Assembly: GCA_011947345.1 (NCBI GenBank)
Contig: JAAVTG010000064.1
Span: forward strand, 1-64,000
Direction: 5' to 3'
Length of the DNA: 64,000 bases
Source: Phytophthora quininea
Lineage: Eukaryota > Oomycota > Peronosporomycetes > Peronosporales > Peronosporaceae
This document shows, piece by piece, positions 52,490 through 63,147 of the stretch (position 1 is the stretch's first letter; the number at the start of each line of letters is the position of its first letter). A program made the position numbers and the translations under genes. The notes beneath the pieces were generated by a model that did not search any database, was not told the DNA's origin, and saw nothing but the letters and a program-made list of their open reading frames with translations.

Positions 52490-54831
52490 CGGCGCCAGCC
52501 ATTTTAGAATGCTCTTACGCCACTTCCTTTTGCTCTTCATACAGCGTGGCACTCGAGACACAGTTTTCCATCATGTCATCCATGATACTATCCATATCCA
52601 TGTAAATATCGGGGTCTGCATCAAGCGGGAAGGTGAAACACGATGGCGCATGATGCCTGTGTTGTTCGCGAGGGATTGCTTCACACTGCGATTGGTCGAT
52701 AAAATCGCGATTGCGATTTAAGAACGAGCACATATCAATATTTCGCTGGGATAAGCTGGTGCGTTGAGTGCTTACCATGTTTCCGCTTACACTGAAATCT
52801 CGCTCAATCTGACAAGATGACATCGGAATGGCAAAAACACTTTTACCACTTTGGGCAGCAATCGGTAGTTACCTGCATGTTCCATTCTCTCCCAAAACGA
52901 AAGCACTGATTCCGGTTTGTTGTTATTCAAAGCACGTAGAGGCTCAATTGGGTCGTTCATCCACCTGTCAATTTCTTCATCGAGATATCGCTGTGAATGA
53001 TTAGAGGGGTGTGGCTGTGGCCTACTGCTCCGTGGTGCGAACATCTCCTCTAACTCGTTGAAATATACTGGAGCGGAACTAGGCGTTGGATCACGCATTT
53101 TCGGCTCTGCTATTCGCTCGATCAAATTTCGCAGCTGGTCACGAATGCGTTGGTGAACCTTGTCACGTTTCTCACAAGCTTCCCGTCCATTATCTCCGTT
53201 ATTCTGGCAAACTTTCAGTATGACAGCATTAAGGTTATGTCTTGGACTTTTGAACACTGGATGCAGTTTTTGCTGCATTTCAAACACAAAAGATGTTTTT
53301 GCCATCTTGGTTTCATCGTGATATCGAATAAAAAAGCGCTTGTCGAGAGCTTCTTGAAGTAGACGACGCGTTGTTGCTGCTAACGGTGTTAGATCGCTTG
53401 GTTGGATCCAGATAGGTTTCTTCGGTGTTGAAAGGTAGTGGCGAATTGGTTTTTAATATCGAGATCGTTTAGACGAATGCGGTACAACATCATCAGATTG
53501 TCGACCTGAGTTGGCAACTTCGCTTGGCAGGAACGCTTGAGATCAGCTAGAGACTGCAGTATGGACAGCACTTGAGTTAAAGTCGTAAATTCGCCAGCAA
53601 GAGGAAATACGGGTGGTGTGCTATTTTCTCGGATTGCTTTGCGTGCTCTTTCATCGTTCCAAGCTTGGATGGCTTGCTATTTGTCTAAAACACGTCGCAT
53701 TGTCTTGGTCACGCTAAGGAAGCGCGCGTCGGAATAGTTAAGTAGCGTAGTAGATTTTCCAGTCGCCATACTCTCACAAAGTTCCTTAAGCAGATCACCG
53801 GTAACCTCCACGAGCTTCAATTCGTAAATGACCTTATTCATTTTATTTATTAGAGAAGTCATACCAGGGTTCTTGCTGTTGTTAGCAGCCTTCATGCCAC
53901 ACGACGCGTGTAGCTGCATGCGACATATGTGCCAAACACCACTCCCACTGGTAATGCAGTCGCTTCCTCATCAAATTTTGCACGTCGGCGCCTTTGTCAC
54001 TTGTAGCACCGTAAAAATTATCCACCGTCAATTCAAAGTCCTCCAAAGTACGCTTAATCCAACACAAAAATGGAGCTTGAATACCACCATCTCGATCCCC
54101 ATAAGCAGGCGTGAATTTACGCGTCCCGAGAAGAACAGATCTAAAATTCCAGTCATTGTCAATTAGATAAACCCGTAGTCCCAGAAATTTGTCCGACGTC
54201 GTTTTACAAGTCCACATGTCAGCTACCATAGTTAGGTTCGGATACTGCTGAAGATTGGACTTGAGAAATCCAACGATCTCTTTTCTAGTCGACGAATATG
54301 TCTCAATGATACATTCGTTGACTCGTTCTGTCGTCAGCGTGCTCTGCACCTCTTGCCTCAACACGAGTGCCTCTTTCAATCTTGACTCTTCATACTCGAC
54401 CATCTCCAGTGGTAGATTGTTGTTGATAATGCGCAAAATCTCAAGCAGTAGATTGAGACGGACTGGATTGCGCGTGTAGAGAGTTGACGTACGCAAACGC
54501 TCGATGTCTGCATTGCGTTTGCGCTTGGTCGCCACCTCCCTCACTGTCTTCGGTGACTCAAGGTGGTGCCGAGTTGTGAGATGCTTCACAGCGGACGATG
54601 TTTTTCCGCCAGACAACAAAATGAGATTTCTCCCATCTGTTGCTTCTCGGCACCCCGAGTCCGCCATGCATATGAACGCTTTCTTGGTTTGTTGGTCATC
54701 CGTGTACGTGACTCGAACGCCCCAGTCGTCAATGTACGAGTACTATCCACCCGGGGTATCCGTTCGAACCCGCCCCTATTCGTCCAATTCTTCACGGCAT
54801 CTTTCACGTTCGCGGGAGGCTCTGGTACCAT
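52490..54831 (-). pseudogene. hAT transposase, several frame breaks
   Basis: The minus strand starts at ATG 54831. A BED-type zinc finger is readable across a frame break near 54720 (DDWGVRV, C-x5-C in ICMADSGC, H-x4-H in KHLTTRHH). RNase H-like core: first Asp in MVADMWTCKTT, later GATSDKGADVQNLM, then WEWCLAHMSHAATR. Downstream pieces in shifting frames: ELCESMATGKSTTLLNYSD, a stop at 53677, VDNLMMLYRIRLND, and the dimerisation region with SFWERMEHAGNYRLLPKV, ERDFSVSGNMV and DMCSFLNRNRDFI. At least four lesions are present. Terminal repeats were not found. Confidence 0.8.
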
Positions 54832-55036
54832 CGTGATGGAAGTCCTCGTGTGGTCTAAACGGAGCCTGAGATCCCTTCAGGGCTTGGAGGCTGCTTGAAT
54901 GGCGAGTGGGTTGCGAGCTTCTCGCGGCCCCAAGATCGTCGTAATTTTCGGCGAATCTTCGCACTGACTAAGTATTACTGGCCAATTAGGGAGCGGTATC
55001 ACGAGCAAATTCCACTCGCTTATTTCCGCCTGCTTC
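54832..55036. other. Spacer between hAT transposase and stem-loop
   Basis: No gene seen. The terminal repeat of the hAT element may lie here but was not recognised. Confidence 0.4.
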
Positions 55037-55081
55037 AAACACGAAGTTTTGCGCTGGGAGACAGCGCAAAACTTCGTGTTT
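55037..55081. repeat. Perfect 20-bp stem-loop upstream of an RxLR gene
   Basis: Arm AAACACGAAGTTTTGCGCTG (55037-55056), loop GGAGA, then the exact reverse complement (55062-55081). The stem is perfect over all 20 pairs. It ends 102 nt before the RxLR frame at 55184. Confidence 0.85.
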
Positions 55082-55160
55082 CTCGTACTTTAGTGGGGGA
55101 AGAGAAAAACTCAAAATCCGAGTTCGTGGGGTTATGCAAGAGCACAGGCACTGCCCTTTC

Positions 55161-55803
55161 ATGTGCTCGTGTAACGGTTCTTCGTGGGAAGCTTGGTTGC
55201 GACGGTCTTGTTGACAGCAAGCAGTCCGCTCTCCTCGGCCGCAAGGGTTCAAGATACTACGCCTTTGAGGTCGACAGCTTTTACGCTTGACCACGTGCAA
55301 TCCAACCAAGCACGACGTCTACGTCGTCTCGAAGCAACGGACACCGACACTTCCGCTACGAACCAAGAAGAAAGGACTTCGTCTTCGTCTTCGTCTGTCA
55401 AGAACGTGTTTACCCGTGCCGCGAATGGATTGAAAAAGTCGACTGCAGAAGCCATACAAGCTCTAGCTGCCGCCAAGAAAGCCCGAGCAGCTATCAAAAA
55501 CGCCAAAGCAGAAGCCAAATTCCAGGAAATGATGAATAACGACAAGTTCATCGCCAAGACATTCAGAAAGCCAAAAGCTCGTGGATTAGTCACATTTCGA
55601 GAGGAAAATCGGACGTGAACTTCCCCATCGACGCGAAATTCAAAAGGATCCTCGACGCGACGAAGGAGAACGAGGATTACCTTATCAAGGTGTTTGGAGC
55701 GTTGAAGGCTGCGAAGGTGGACGCGGACGACGTGCGCAAAACCCTGAACATTGCCAATAGCAAAGAGTACGCAGAGTTTTACCGCCGGTACTCGACGTAC
55801 TGA
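55161..55803 (+). pseudogene. RxLR effector copy 8, short type, start and middle frameshifted
   Basis: The open frame from 55184 begins with a hydrophobic signal-like stretch (GSLVATVLLTASSPLSSAA) but has only GTG. A stop lies just upstream in frame, and the only nearby ATG (55161) is in another frame, so the start was lost by an indel. RRLR and NQEER follow with about 20 residues between. A Lys/Ala-rich helical part (KKARAAIKNAKAEAKF) follows; the frame breaks near 55585 and continues as 55615-55803 with IKVFGALKAAKVDADDVRKT and a short Y-rich end. It is shorter (about 200 residues) than, and unrelated in modules to, the 10-24 kb cluster. Confidence 0.8.
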
Positions 55804-56130
55804 TGCGCTAAATGCGTATTGTGTCGGAGTTTGTTCAGGTTCCTGTGTTTCGACTGTGGAAATTCTCATGTCATGGACCTCCTACAGTTTGGATGGTCGT
55901 CGTGTTCCCGTTTTCGAAGTTTCGGGTTTTTCAGTCGAGGAGAACTGATTGCCCGAAAGACAGCTGAAACTGCCACGAAAGGCAGACGTAAGCTAAAACG
56001 TTTTATACCAGAAAACAAAATACTGTTGATTGTACACCATACTTCGGTGCACTTGAAGTTATTATCATTCCCAAAATCGCTCTCCAGGCAGCAAGCACGT
56101 CGTCGATTATGCCTACTCTGCACAGGTTTC
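55804..56130. other. Spacer between the two short RxLR copies
   Basis: No gene recognised. Confidence 0.45.
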
Positions 56131-56522
56131 CTGCTTCCTTCTCGCGCTTGCGACGGTCTTGTTGATAGTCAATAGTTCGCTCTCCTCAGCTGCAGACATG
56201 AAGATACTGTAAGGTTGACACACTCGACCTCAACGAAGCCAGACGTCTTCGTAGCCTCGAAGAAGTCGATACCGATACCTTTGCCGGTGAGAACGGATTT
56301 CCTTTCGTCCATCAGGCGTGTGTTTGGCGGTGGCTCGAATGGACTAAAGAAGACGTCAGCAGAAGCCAAGCTAAGGGAACAACTACAAAACGATTTTTTC
56401 ATTGGCAATACGTTTAAGAAGGCCCAACAAGAGTGGAAGAACGTCATTTCGAAAGGAAAGCCGGACAAGAAAATTACTATGGACGCAACTCTCAAGAGGG
56501 TCCTCGATACAGCCGGTAAAAG
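56131..56522 (+). pseudogene. RxLR effector copy 9, 5' part, split by LINE C
   Basis: Relative of copy 8. A signal-like LATVLLIVNSSLSSAA is followed by a stop, then ARRLRSLEEVDTDT in another frame, then the Lys-rich helical body (GLKKTSAEAKLREQLQNDF, FKKAQQEWKNVISKGK) from the frame at 56215. The frame reaches 56522 and runs into LINE sequence. The 3' part of the gene lies 6.2 kb away at 62757-62935. The stop and frame break at the N-terminus show it was already damaged, or decayed after insertion. Confidence 0.75.
56504..56522. repeat. Target-site duplication of LINE C, left copy
   Basis: TCGATACAGCCGGTAAAAG; 17 of 19 bases match 62757-62775. Confidence 0.8.
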
Positions 56523-56580
56523 GAGGAAATTGAATTGATTAACTGTTTAGCGGATTTCTTGTCTGAAGGTGATACGCTAT

Positions 56581-58141
56581 CTATCCGTGAGAGTTACGTT
56601 CGTGTCGTCCACATGTGGTGCATGGGTTCCGGGATATTATTTTCTGGCGGATCAACGCCAAGTTTTGCAGCACGCAGACCACAGTAGCGCGGTTGCAGTG
56701 AAGCTCATGTGCGTGTTGGTAGAGGAATTGGTAGTGCCTCTTGAACGAGTTCAGCAGTTTGAGAATATTTGGCCCTTCGGCCGTTGTTTCTTGGCAATGA
56801 ATGTCGTTCCTGAGCCGCCATGTTGCGTAAAACACAATCGCTGTATAGATCCTCCATAGAAGTATCAGTTCTTTGTGTTCACTTCTCCAGTTCCTACGAA
56901 GGTCTTGCAATCTTGGGAAGAGTAGCAACCTCCAGCTTAGATCGACGCAAAGAACGTCGACCACCGGCTCCATAGTTCGCTCCACATTGGTTCTAATAAC
57001 GGGCACGTGAAAAGACAGTGTTCAACCGTTTCGATATCCTGGCATTCCGGACGAACGCAGTTTTGGATGGTAGGATTTAGTTCTCTGAGGAAGTATAGTC
57101 GTGAACCGACTGTGAGGTCTTCGAGACACATTCGTACGATCACATCATGAATTACCGGCAGTAGATATCCACGTAGAGAAATCACCCTGGACAAGGTTTC
57201 ATGAATCCTTTGTCGAGGACACCCCAGGTCTTCCATAGGATGATGCATCAACTCCGGAACTTGCTGGAGAATCACCTTCCAATCTTGCGATCGCAAATTT
57301 GGGAAGAATCGCGTAGATGGTTCTGTTGGGAGACAGCTGCTTAGCTTGATTCCAAATATCGGTGGTGAATTCGTACTTCTTACTTCCTGCATTCCTCCTT
57401 CGTCTGGATGCGGTAGTAAGCGATGAAATAATCGGCTCATTTGATGGTAGAGCACGAAAATGTCATGCGGAAGCACTTTCGTCCCAAGTATTGGATGAAT
57501 CTCGGAGCAGACGTCCGTGAAACATGCCGTTGAAGACGGCCAATCGCGATTGGCACCCAGAAAGTCGGCAAAACATAACTTTTTTATGTTTTGCCAGTTC
57601 CTGACAGAGCGCCCGAAAGGCGTTTGACCCTGACCCCAGGGGCTTCGCCGGACTGGCTGGCTGCGCGTATCCAGTACCTGAAATTCAGGCAACTTGCTCC
57701 ACCAAATTGGGGTGAATAATACCTTCTGCAGTGTTTTCTTCTGTTGTAGTGTATCGACTCCGGGGCTGGCCATTTAATTCTGTTCCACTCCCGTAGCAAG
57801 TGTCTCCACCACAAAGGTAGCATGTTCGACCTCTAGCCCGCTGGTTTCGGTGGGTTTTGAAGAAATAAATCACTCGATCGCGGGCGGGCGAGGTTGCCAT
57901 AGCGTAATTGGATCATGTAGAGCATTGGGCGATACCATACGTTGTCATCTTCGTCTGGGTGTGTAGTAATCGCTAATACGAATTTCTGGAGAAGTTGGAA
58001 GTGTTGGCGACGAATAACAGTAGCTACATCAGGAACCCCGATGCCGTCTGCTTCGCGTGGCCTCACAGCCAGTCCTTTTTGAACGATACTTATCCCAGAT
58101 TTTCCAGTGCTTACGCGGTTGTATAACACGTACCGATTCAC
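56581..58141 (-). pseudogene. LINE ORF2 C-terminal segment with RT zinc tail
   Basis: Frames 58141-57833, 57823-57584, 57773-56937 and 57006-56581 are pieces of one region. Conserved blocks shared with copies A and B: IRRQHFQLLQKFVLA, MLPLWWRHLLREW, LGCPRQRIHETLS, and the zinc motif RPECQDIETVEHCLFTCPLL. Several single-base changes of register are present. Confidence 0.8.
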
Positions 58142-58150
58142 AATCCCTTG

Positions 58151-59488
58151 TCAGCGTTTGATGAACCGGGTCGGAATCGTCACAGAAGCTGTGAAGTACC
58201 ACAGCAATGACAAAATCTCTGCTTTCTCGAGTTGATTCGCCATCAATGTTGAAGTATCACCATTGCCGAACGGAATGCCAAGATATCGCACGGTTTCGCC
58301 GCGCTTCAGTGATTTTAGCGGTGACACTTGCGGAGCAGAACGTGTACTGTTGAGAGTCATTATCGCACTTTTGTTATGGTTCAGCCGAGCTCCAGATCCT
58401 CCACAATAGTCACCAAAAATTTGAAGCTTCTCTTCTAGCTCCTTCTGTCCTTTTGAGAATAGCACAGTGTCGTCAGCAAAGAACCCCACTGGGACTCGTG
58501 ATGTTTGTCCCACCAGGACACCTAAATCTCTTTGAGCGCGTAACAAATTTCCTAGTGGTTCCAACGAGAGAGCAAACAAATACGGAGACAATGGATCTCC
58601 CTGTTTCACTCCTCGAGTTGGTGTCAGCGAGTCCTGCGCCCATCCGTCGATCCTTAATGAACATTTCGAGTCGTCGTACAATAGACGTGTCCACGCCAAA
58701 AATCGAGGCCCAAATCCTTGTCGTTCCAAAACTCGAAGGAGGTTCGGACGACTAACGCGGTCGTAAGCCTTAGCGAAGTCCAAGAACGTGGCTAGTCCTG
58801 TGCGTTTTTGGAATGTTTCTAAGTGCTGGAGATCGCGGACTAGCATTAGCTGCTGGTCAATCCGACGCCCCGGTATAAAACCCTTTTGATCCGGATGCAC
58901 CAACTTAGAAATGTGTGGTCTAAGACGATTCACTAATACTGGCGATAATATCTTGACCTCAACGGGCATCAGTGTGATCGGCCGGAAGTTTCCCGGTTCA
59001 GATCGGTCTCCTTTTTAAACAGTAGTGCCACGGAGGAATATCGCTGATGTGGAAGTAAACTTCCACGTTCCAATTGATATCCAAAACTATCGCAAGTATT
59101 TCTCCAAACGCGCCCGGATCTAGACGAAAACAATCACTGGTGAGGCCGTCTGGACCCGGTGCTAAGTGAGATTTTAGTTTCTTGATCGCAAAGGCAAACT
59201 CTTCCGGTGTCAATTCGCTGTCAAGATCCCTGGTCACCTCTGAGGATAGTCGGCGCTCGATGCTATCAAGCAAGGTTTGTTGAGACGCCATGTCAATCTC
59301 TCGTTCTAGAGCTGGGAAGTGAGGGTCGCCGAATATTTTCCCCAATGCTCTTGAAAGCCATGACAGATTTCAGTAGGATCGGTTGATTCTTCACCAGCTG
59401 AAGTTCGTATCGATCTAAATGGAGTATTTCGAAGTTCGTATCGTGGCGGCCGAAAGAAGAACTTGGTACTTTTTTCAGCTGCAGTCAC
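58151..59488 (-). pseudogene. LINE ORF2 reverse transcriptase segment
   Basis: Pieces 59488-59306, 59345-58998 and 58969-58151. Motifs: KLKSHLAPGPDGLTSDCF, a frame break near 59000, HPDQKGFIPGRRIDQQ, FLDFAKAYDRVSRPNLL, GVKQGDPLSPYLFAL, catalytic FFADDTVLF and GARLNHNKSA. Near 58215 about 35 residues expected from copy B are missing (LEKAEILSLLWYF), which indicates an internal deletion. Catalytic Asp residues are kept. Confidence 0.85.
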
Positions 59489-59566
59489 GGTTTATTCAAA
59501 GCCCCGATTCCATCCAAAGGTATCCCATTCATCATGACATTCTTTGTATCGTTGTGTGGCGAAATA

Positions 59567-60634
59567 TTAGTTAATTTCGTCTTGCTCGCTTGCATCTTCT
59601 GTCGTCACGGTCGCAGCACACTCTTCTAAACGTTCTCGAGCAAGATTTATGTCAGCATATCTTGATGAACGCAGGTTATGTTGACAACGTTTAAGGTACG
59701 CTTTCATCTTTTGCTTCCATGTTTTCCACACTAAACCGGGATTATTTGATGCACGAAGGACTGGTAGAAGAAGCTTGGCTTCCTCCACAATATCCGTCTG
59801 GAGTTCTGGTATTTGCAAGAGCCAATCCGGCAGTCTCCAGAAACCTGTACCAGTGGGGTGATGCCATGAGGTTAGTTCTACATGGTGCGCAAGATGGTCG
59901 CCTCCATTTTCCCACGCAAAGTATCCTGAGTCATGGTAGCAGTCCGATTGCAAATCGTCTGACAGAAAAATATAATCAATCCGATTTATCCGTGGAAGCG
60001 GCCCAGAAAAACCTCGTGCAGATGGATGGTGGAGTCGCCACACGTCTACAGCGTCAATCTCCGTTAGCCACAACTGCAGACTCCTCCTGCTCGAGTCTGT
60101 ACTGGGGTGGTTCGAGCTGGCATCCACACTTGGTTCTACTGCTAGATTGAAATCACCGCGCACAATGTGCACAGCATTATCTTCGAATTCCACAGGAAGC
60201 TGCTCGATCAAAGCCTTTCGCGATGTCGCATCGTTCGGTGTGTACCTCATATGGATGTAGCAAATATTGTTTTTCCATGGCATTCGCGCTAACAGATAGC
60301 GGTTAGGAATTGTTGCTTCTGACATCACTGTGGCCTGTGCAGGACTTGGACACGAGCCATGAATTATGGACGCTACGCCACCACTCCGGGGATATGTTTC
60401 TTGTTGACAGTCGCCATTTTTATCCGAGAGGAATACGCGGTCTCCGAAGGTTTGCTCGACTAAATACTTAAAGCGACTTGCTTGCTTCTTATTCTTGAAG
60501 CGAGTTTCTTGTACGCACGAGAAATAAAAATATTTTAGATGCGTTGAAATCAACGGGTATCCACCACCTTTGACTCCACGCAGATCCCATGACAATATTT
60601 CACACGATTCACCAACGTCCATTCCGCTCATCAT
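59567..60634 (-). pseudogene. LINE ORF2 endonuclease (AP-type) segment
   Basis: This 355-residue frame shows the exonuclease-endonuclease-phosphatase blocks: ILSWDLRG (Asp where Asn is usual), VQETRFK with the metal-binding Glu, VRGDFNLAV, RINRIDYIFLS and GDHLAHHVE with the final Asp-His pair. It nicks target DNA to prime reverse transcription. A frame break separates it from the reverse transcriptase near 59567-59490. Confidence 0.85.
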
Positions 60635-60798
60635 TTACGTTGATGGCTCTGCTTCCATTGCAGAGGCTGTTTGCGGGAGTGTCAACAAATTCGTAGTTAA
60701 AACGGGGAGATCAGTCGAAGTGAGAGAGCTCGAACGTAGTCCTTCCAGTCCCGCAATAAGGGCACTTCCAGGTGCTACATTATTCGCGGTCTTGAGTA

Positions 60799-62695
60799 TC
60801 ATTTCCCCACTGGGGATCTAAGTAGTTGTAGCAATTCTTGATCAGAAAGAAGTTTTACTGCCGTGTGTGGCAGACCTTCTCCGACGTGATCCACAAGAAA
60901 ATGTAGCCACGCGCGTTGAGTGAAGACTGCGGGACCCATGCTCAGTGCCATCAATTCGAAAATGCTCAGCCAACGGAGTAAATTCCACTGCTTCTTTTGA
61001 ACCTCTGACAGGTTGTTGAACGCGTCTTTCAGGTAAGATGAGTATTCATCACGTGAATCACCCATGGAGAGGTTGAGGCTAGAGACTCGTTCGTGAAATG
61101 TTCTGATATTGTCATCATCGCCCATGCTTTCCTCCGCAGAAATGCGATTCCACAGATGAATACCGGCAAGGTCGAGCGTCTGAGATCCACCAGCAACTAG
61201 ATCTTTCAGAATTGCTTTTGTCCATGTTAACGGAATCTTGGCCATTGATCGGACAATTCTGTCCATGTTCTTGGATCCCTGAAGCATCACTTCAGCCTCC
61301 TTGTAGAGTTCAATATTGCTTGCAATACAGTCCTGCTCTACCATCAGTTGCTTCTTTTTCGGAAAGTAGCAGAGCTTCTTGTAGTAGTAGGTCCTCACTA
61401 TCGTCATGCTGGGTAGGTTGAGTTGCCCTCTTCTTGGCAGGAGCGCGTCCATCGATGCTTCCACCCTTCTCGACGTTTAAATGCGGTACGGTTGCAATTC
61501 CAGCAGAAACACCCTGTTCAAGTTCAGGGAGGATGGCTTCAAAGTCACATTCCGGTAGATTGAGCGCAGCAAATGGGTTCTCGTGAGCAAAGGACGGTTC
61601 CAAGCGCTTGAAACCAGATTCAAGCTGCTTGTCCATATCAGTATCAGAGTTTGAATCTCCTGCAAATTCCCAATTTGCGCTGGATTGTTCATCAGCGCGT
61701 GGTTGCTGATTTTCCTGCGAGTTATCTGCGCGGTCATGGCTTCGCCTAGAAGAAATGGGTTCTTTTCCGTGACCACGCCTTCGCTCCGAAGCCGCTGTTG
61801 CGGAATCTGGGAGCCTCGCGTGCGCCGTAATGGGGGTGCTGATTCTCGCTGAGATAACGCTTTCTTGTCTCTTGGAGCGATCTTCATTCTCATGAGGGCT
61901 ATCTCCAAAGGGTAGCACAACGGCATAACTGGACTGGCGGTAAGAAGATGATCTCACTGGTGGTTCCATTGAGTGCTTTCCTCTAGCCACGTAGAAGTGT
62001 CGTCCATGCACGAGTTGGTGCGTGACGTACTGATGAACCATCAGGCACGGCGGAGGCGCAGTCGATCCGAAGTAGAAACGCCACGTAGGTGTTGCCACTT
62101 GTGCCTCGAGGTTGACGTCTCGTGGCGTAAAATACAGTGGACACGCCCCCAGTGCAGATAGCCCCAGGAATAACGCGTTCACTTCGTTCGTGGAGCGAAT
62201 ACTGGAGACGTCCAGATAAAACTTGTTCATCAGAAATGACTGACGCTTGATCGTGAACTTCTTTCCGAGCAAGTTGACTTCTTCTCCATCCAGCTGTATT
62301 TCAAATTCTGCCGAACGCACATGAATAAGAACGCCGCCTGAGGATATCTTCTCCAGCATCGCCACACCGTGATGGGCCAGCACGTCCTTGACAGTCTCGT
62401 TGCCGTGATCTTGGAGAAACGACTTCAAAATAACAGGCACCGCCAGATTGGACCAATACGAGCCGGTGTTGATCACTACGGCGTGACGGATAGGGTCTGG
62501 ATTGAAGGCCCGTTGCTTTGTCACGATCGCAAGGTATTCTTCGGGTGAAGTGTCTTCTCTCGTACGCCTGGGCAAGTGTTGCTGCTGCTTCCTCCGATAC
62601 GGGGGCTCAGACAGCAAGGTCGTCGCAGACCGACGGATCCGTGAGTACTCCTGCGCACGCAGGTGATCGGCCATCGAGGTGGCCATCACCGCCAT
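60799..62695 (-). pseudogene. LINE ORF1 protein, one frameshift
   Basis: It starts at ATG 62695 (MAVMATSMADHLRAQEY). 461 residues are open to 61310; the continuation from about 61375 to 60799 lies in another frame, so one indel near 61330-61370 splits a protein of roughly 640 residues. A folded-looking N-terminal half (HAVVINTGSYWSNLAVPVIL, GGVLIHVRSAEFEIQL, FYLDVSSIRSTNEVNALFLGL) precedes a polar Ser/Arg/Asp-rich region and a helical C-terminal half (AKIPLTWTKAILKDL). No zinc knuckle is seen. A nucleic-acid chaperone or RNA-binding role is inferred from position only. Confidence 0.65.
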
Positions 62696-62756
62696 GTCTC
62701 TTCAGAAGGGAAGGGTTAGGGTTCGATGTGAGCGGTATTCTCTCAAACGAGAAATC

Positions 62757-62775
62757 TCGATTCAGCCGGTAGAAG
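62757..62775. repeat. Target-site duplication of LINE C, right copy
   Basis: TCGATTCAGCCGGTAGAAG; matches 56504-56522 except at two positions. Confidence 0.8.
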
Positions 62776-62935
62776 CGACGACTACAATGACAAAGTTTTT
62801 GGTGCCTTGAAGATCGCTAAGGTGAGTCAAAATGACGCCTTCTACACGCTCAACATTGCCAACAGCAAGACATACAGCAACTTCTACCAGAGTTACGTGA
62901 CGTACCTCAAAGACACCGAGGTCCGTGTAATGTAG
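62757..62935 (+). pseudogene. RxLR effector copy 9, 3' part
   Basis: Beyond the LINE, the plus strand continues the effector in frame with the left part once the duplicated target is counted once. It reads DKVFGALKIAKVSQNDAF and ends in a Y-rich tail at a TAG (62933-62935). The equivalent in copy 8 is at 55690-55803. Similarity and the target duplication show that this is the severed end of the gene. Confidence 0.8.
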
Positions 62936-63147
62936 AAATTATGTTGTCGTCGTAGCAAAGAGTTTCTTCATCGTCTCAAAGCAAGCGACTCGTTTTCCTG
63001 CTAATGCGGGAAAAATTCTGTAAGAGCATGCAATATGACCTTGCGAGTATAACTACAACTTGCGGTGGACTCATAGCCCGTGAAATGCGCTCAGTAGTTG
63101 TTACAGAAACATTCCCAAATGCGCTTCCGCGGCAGCAAAGAACGTAC
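62936..63147. other. Spacer
   Basis: No feature recognised. Confidence 0.45.

Larger units (their letters stand above)
56523..62756 (-). mobile_element. Full-length LINE (copy C), 6.2 kb, inserted in an RxLR gene
   Basis: The minus-strand element has ORF1 (62695-60799), ORF2 with AP-type endonuclease (60634-59567), reverse transcriptase (59488-58151) and a C-terminal zinc tail (to 56581). It is flanked by 19-bp duplications. The 3' end carries the same GTTAATCAATTCAATTTC block as copies A and B and has no poly-A. The 5' end lies about 60 nt before the ORF1 ATG. Completeness at both ends and a clear target duplication suggest a relatively recent insertion. ORF1 has one frame break and ORF2 several. 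Confidence 0.85.
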
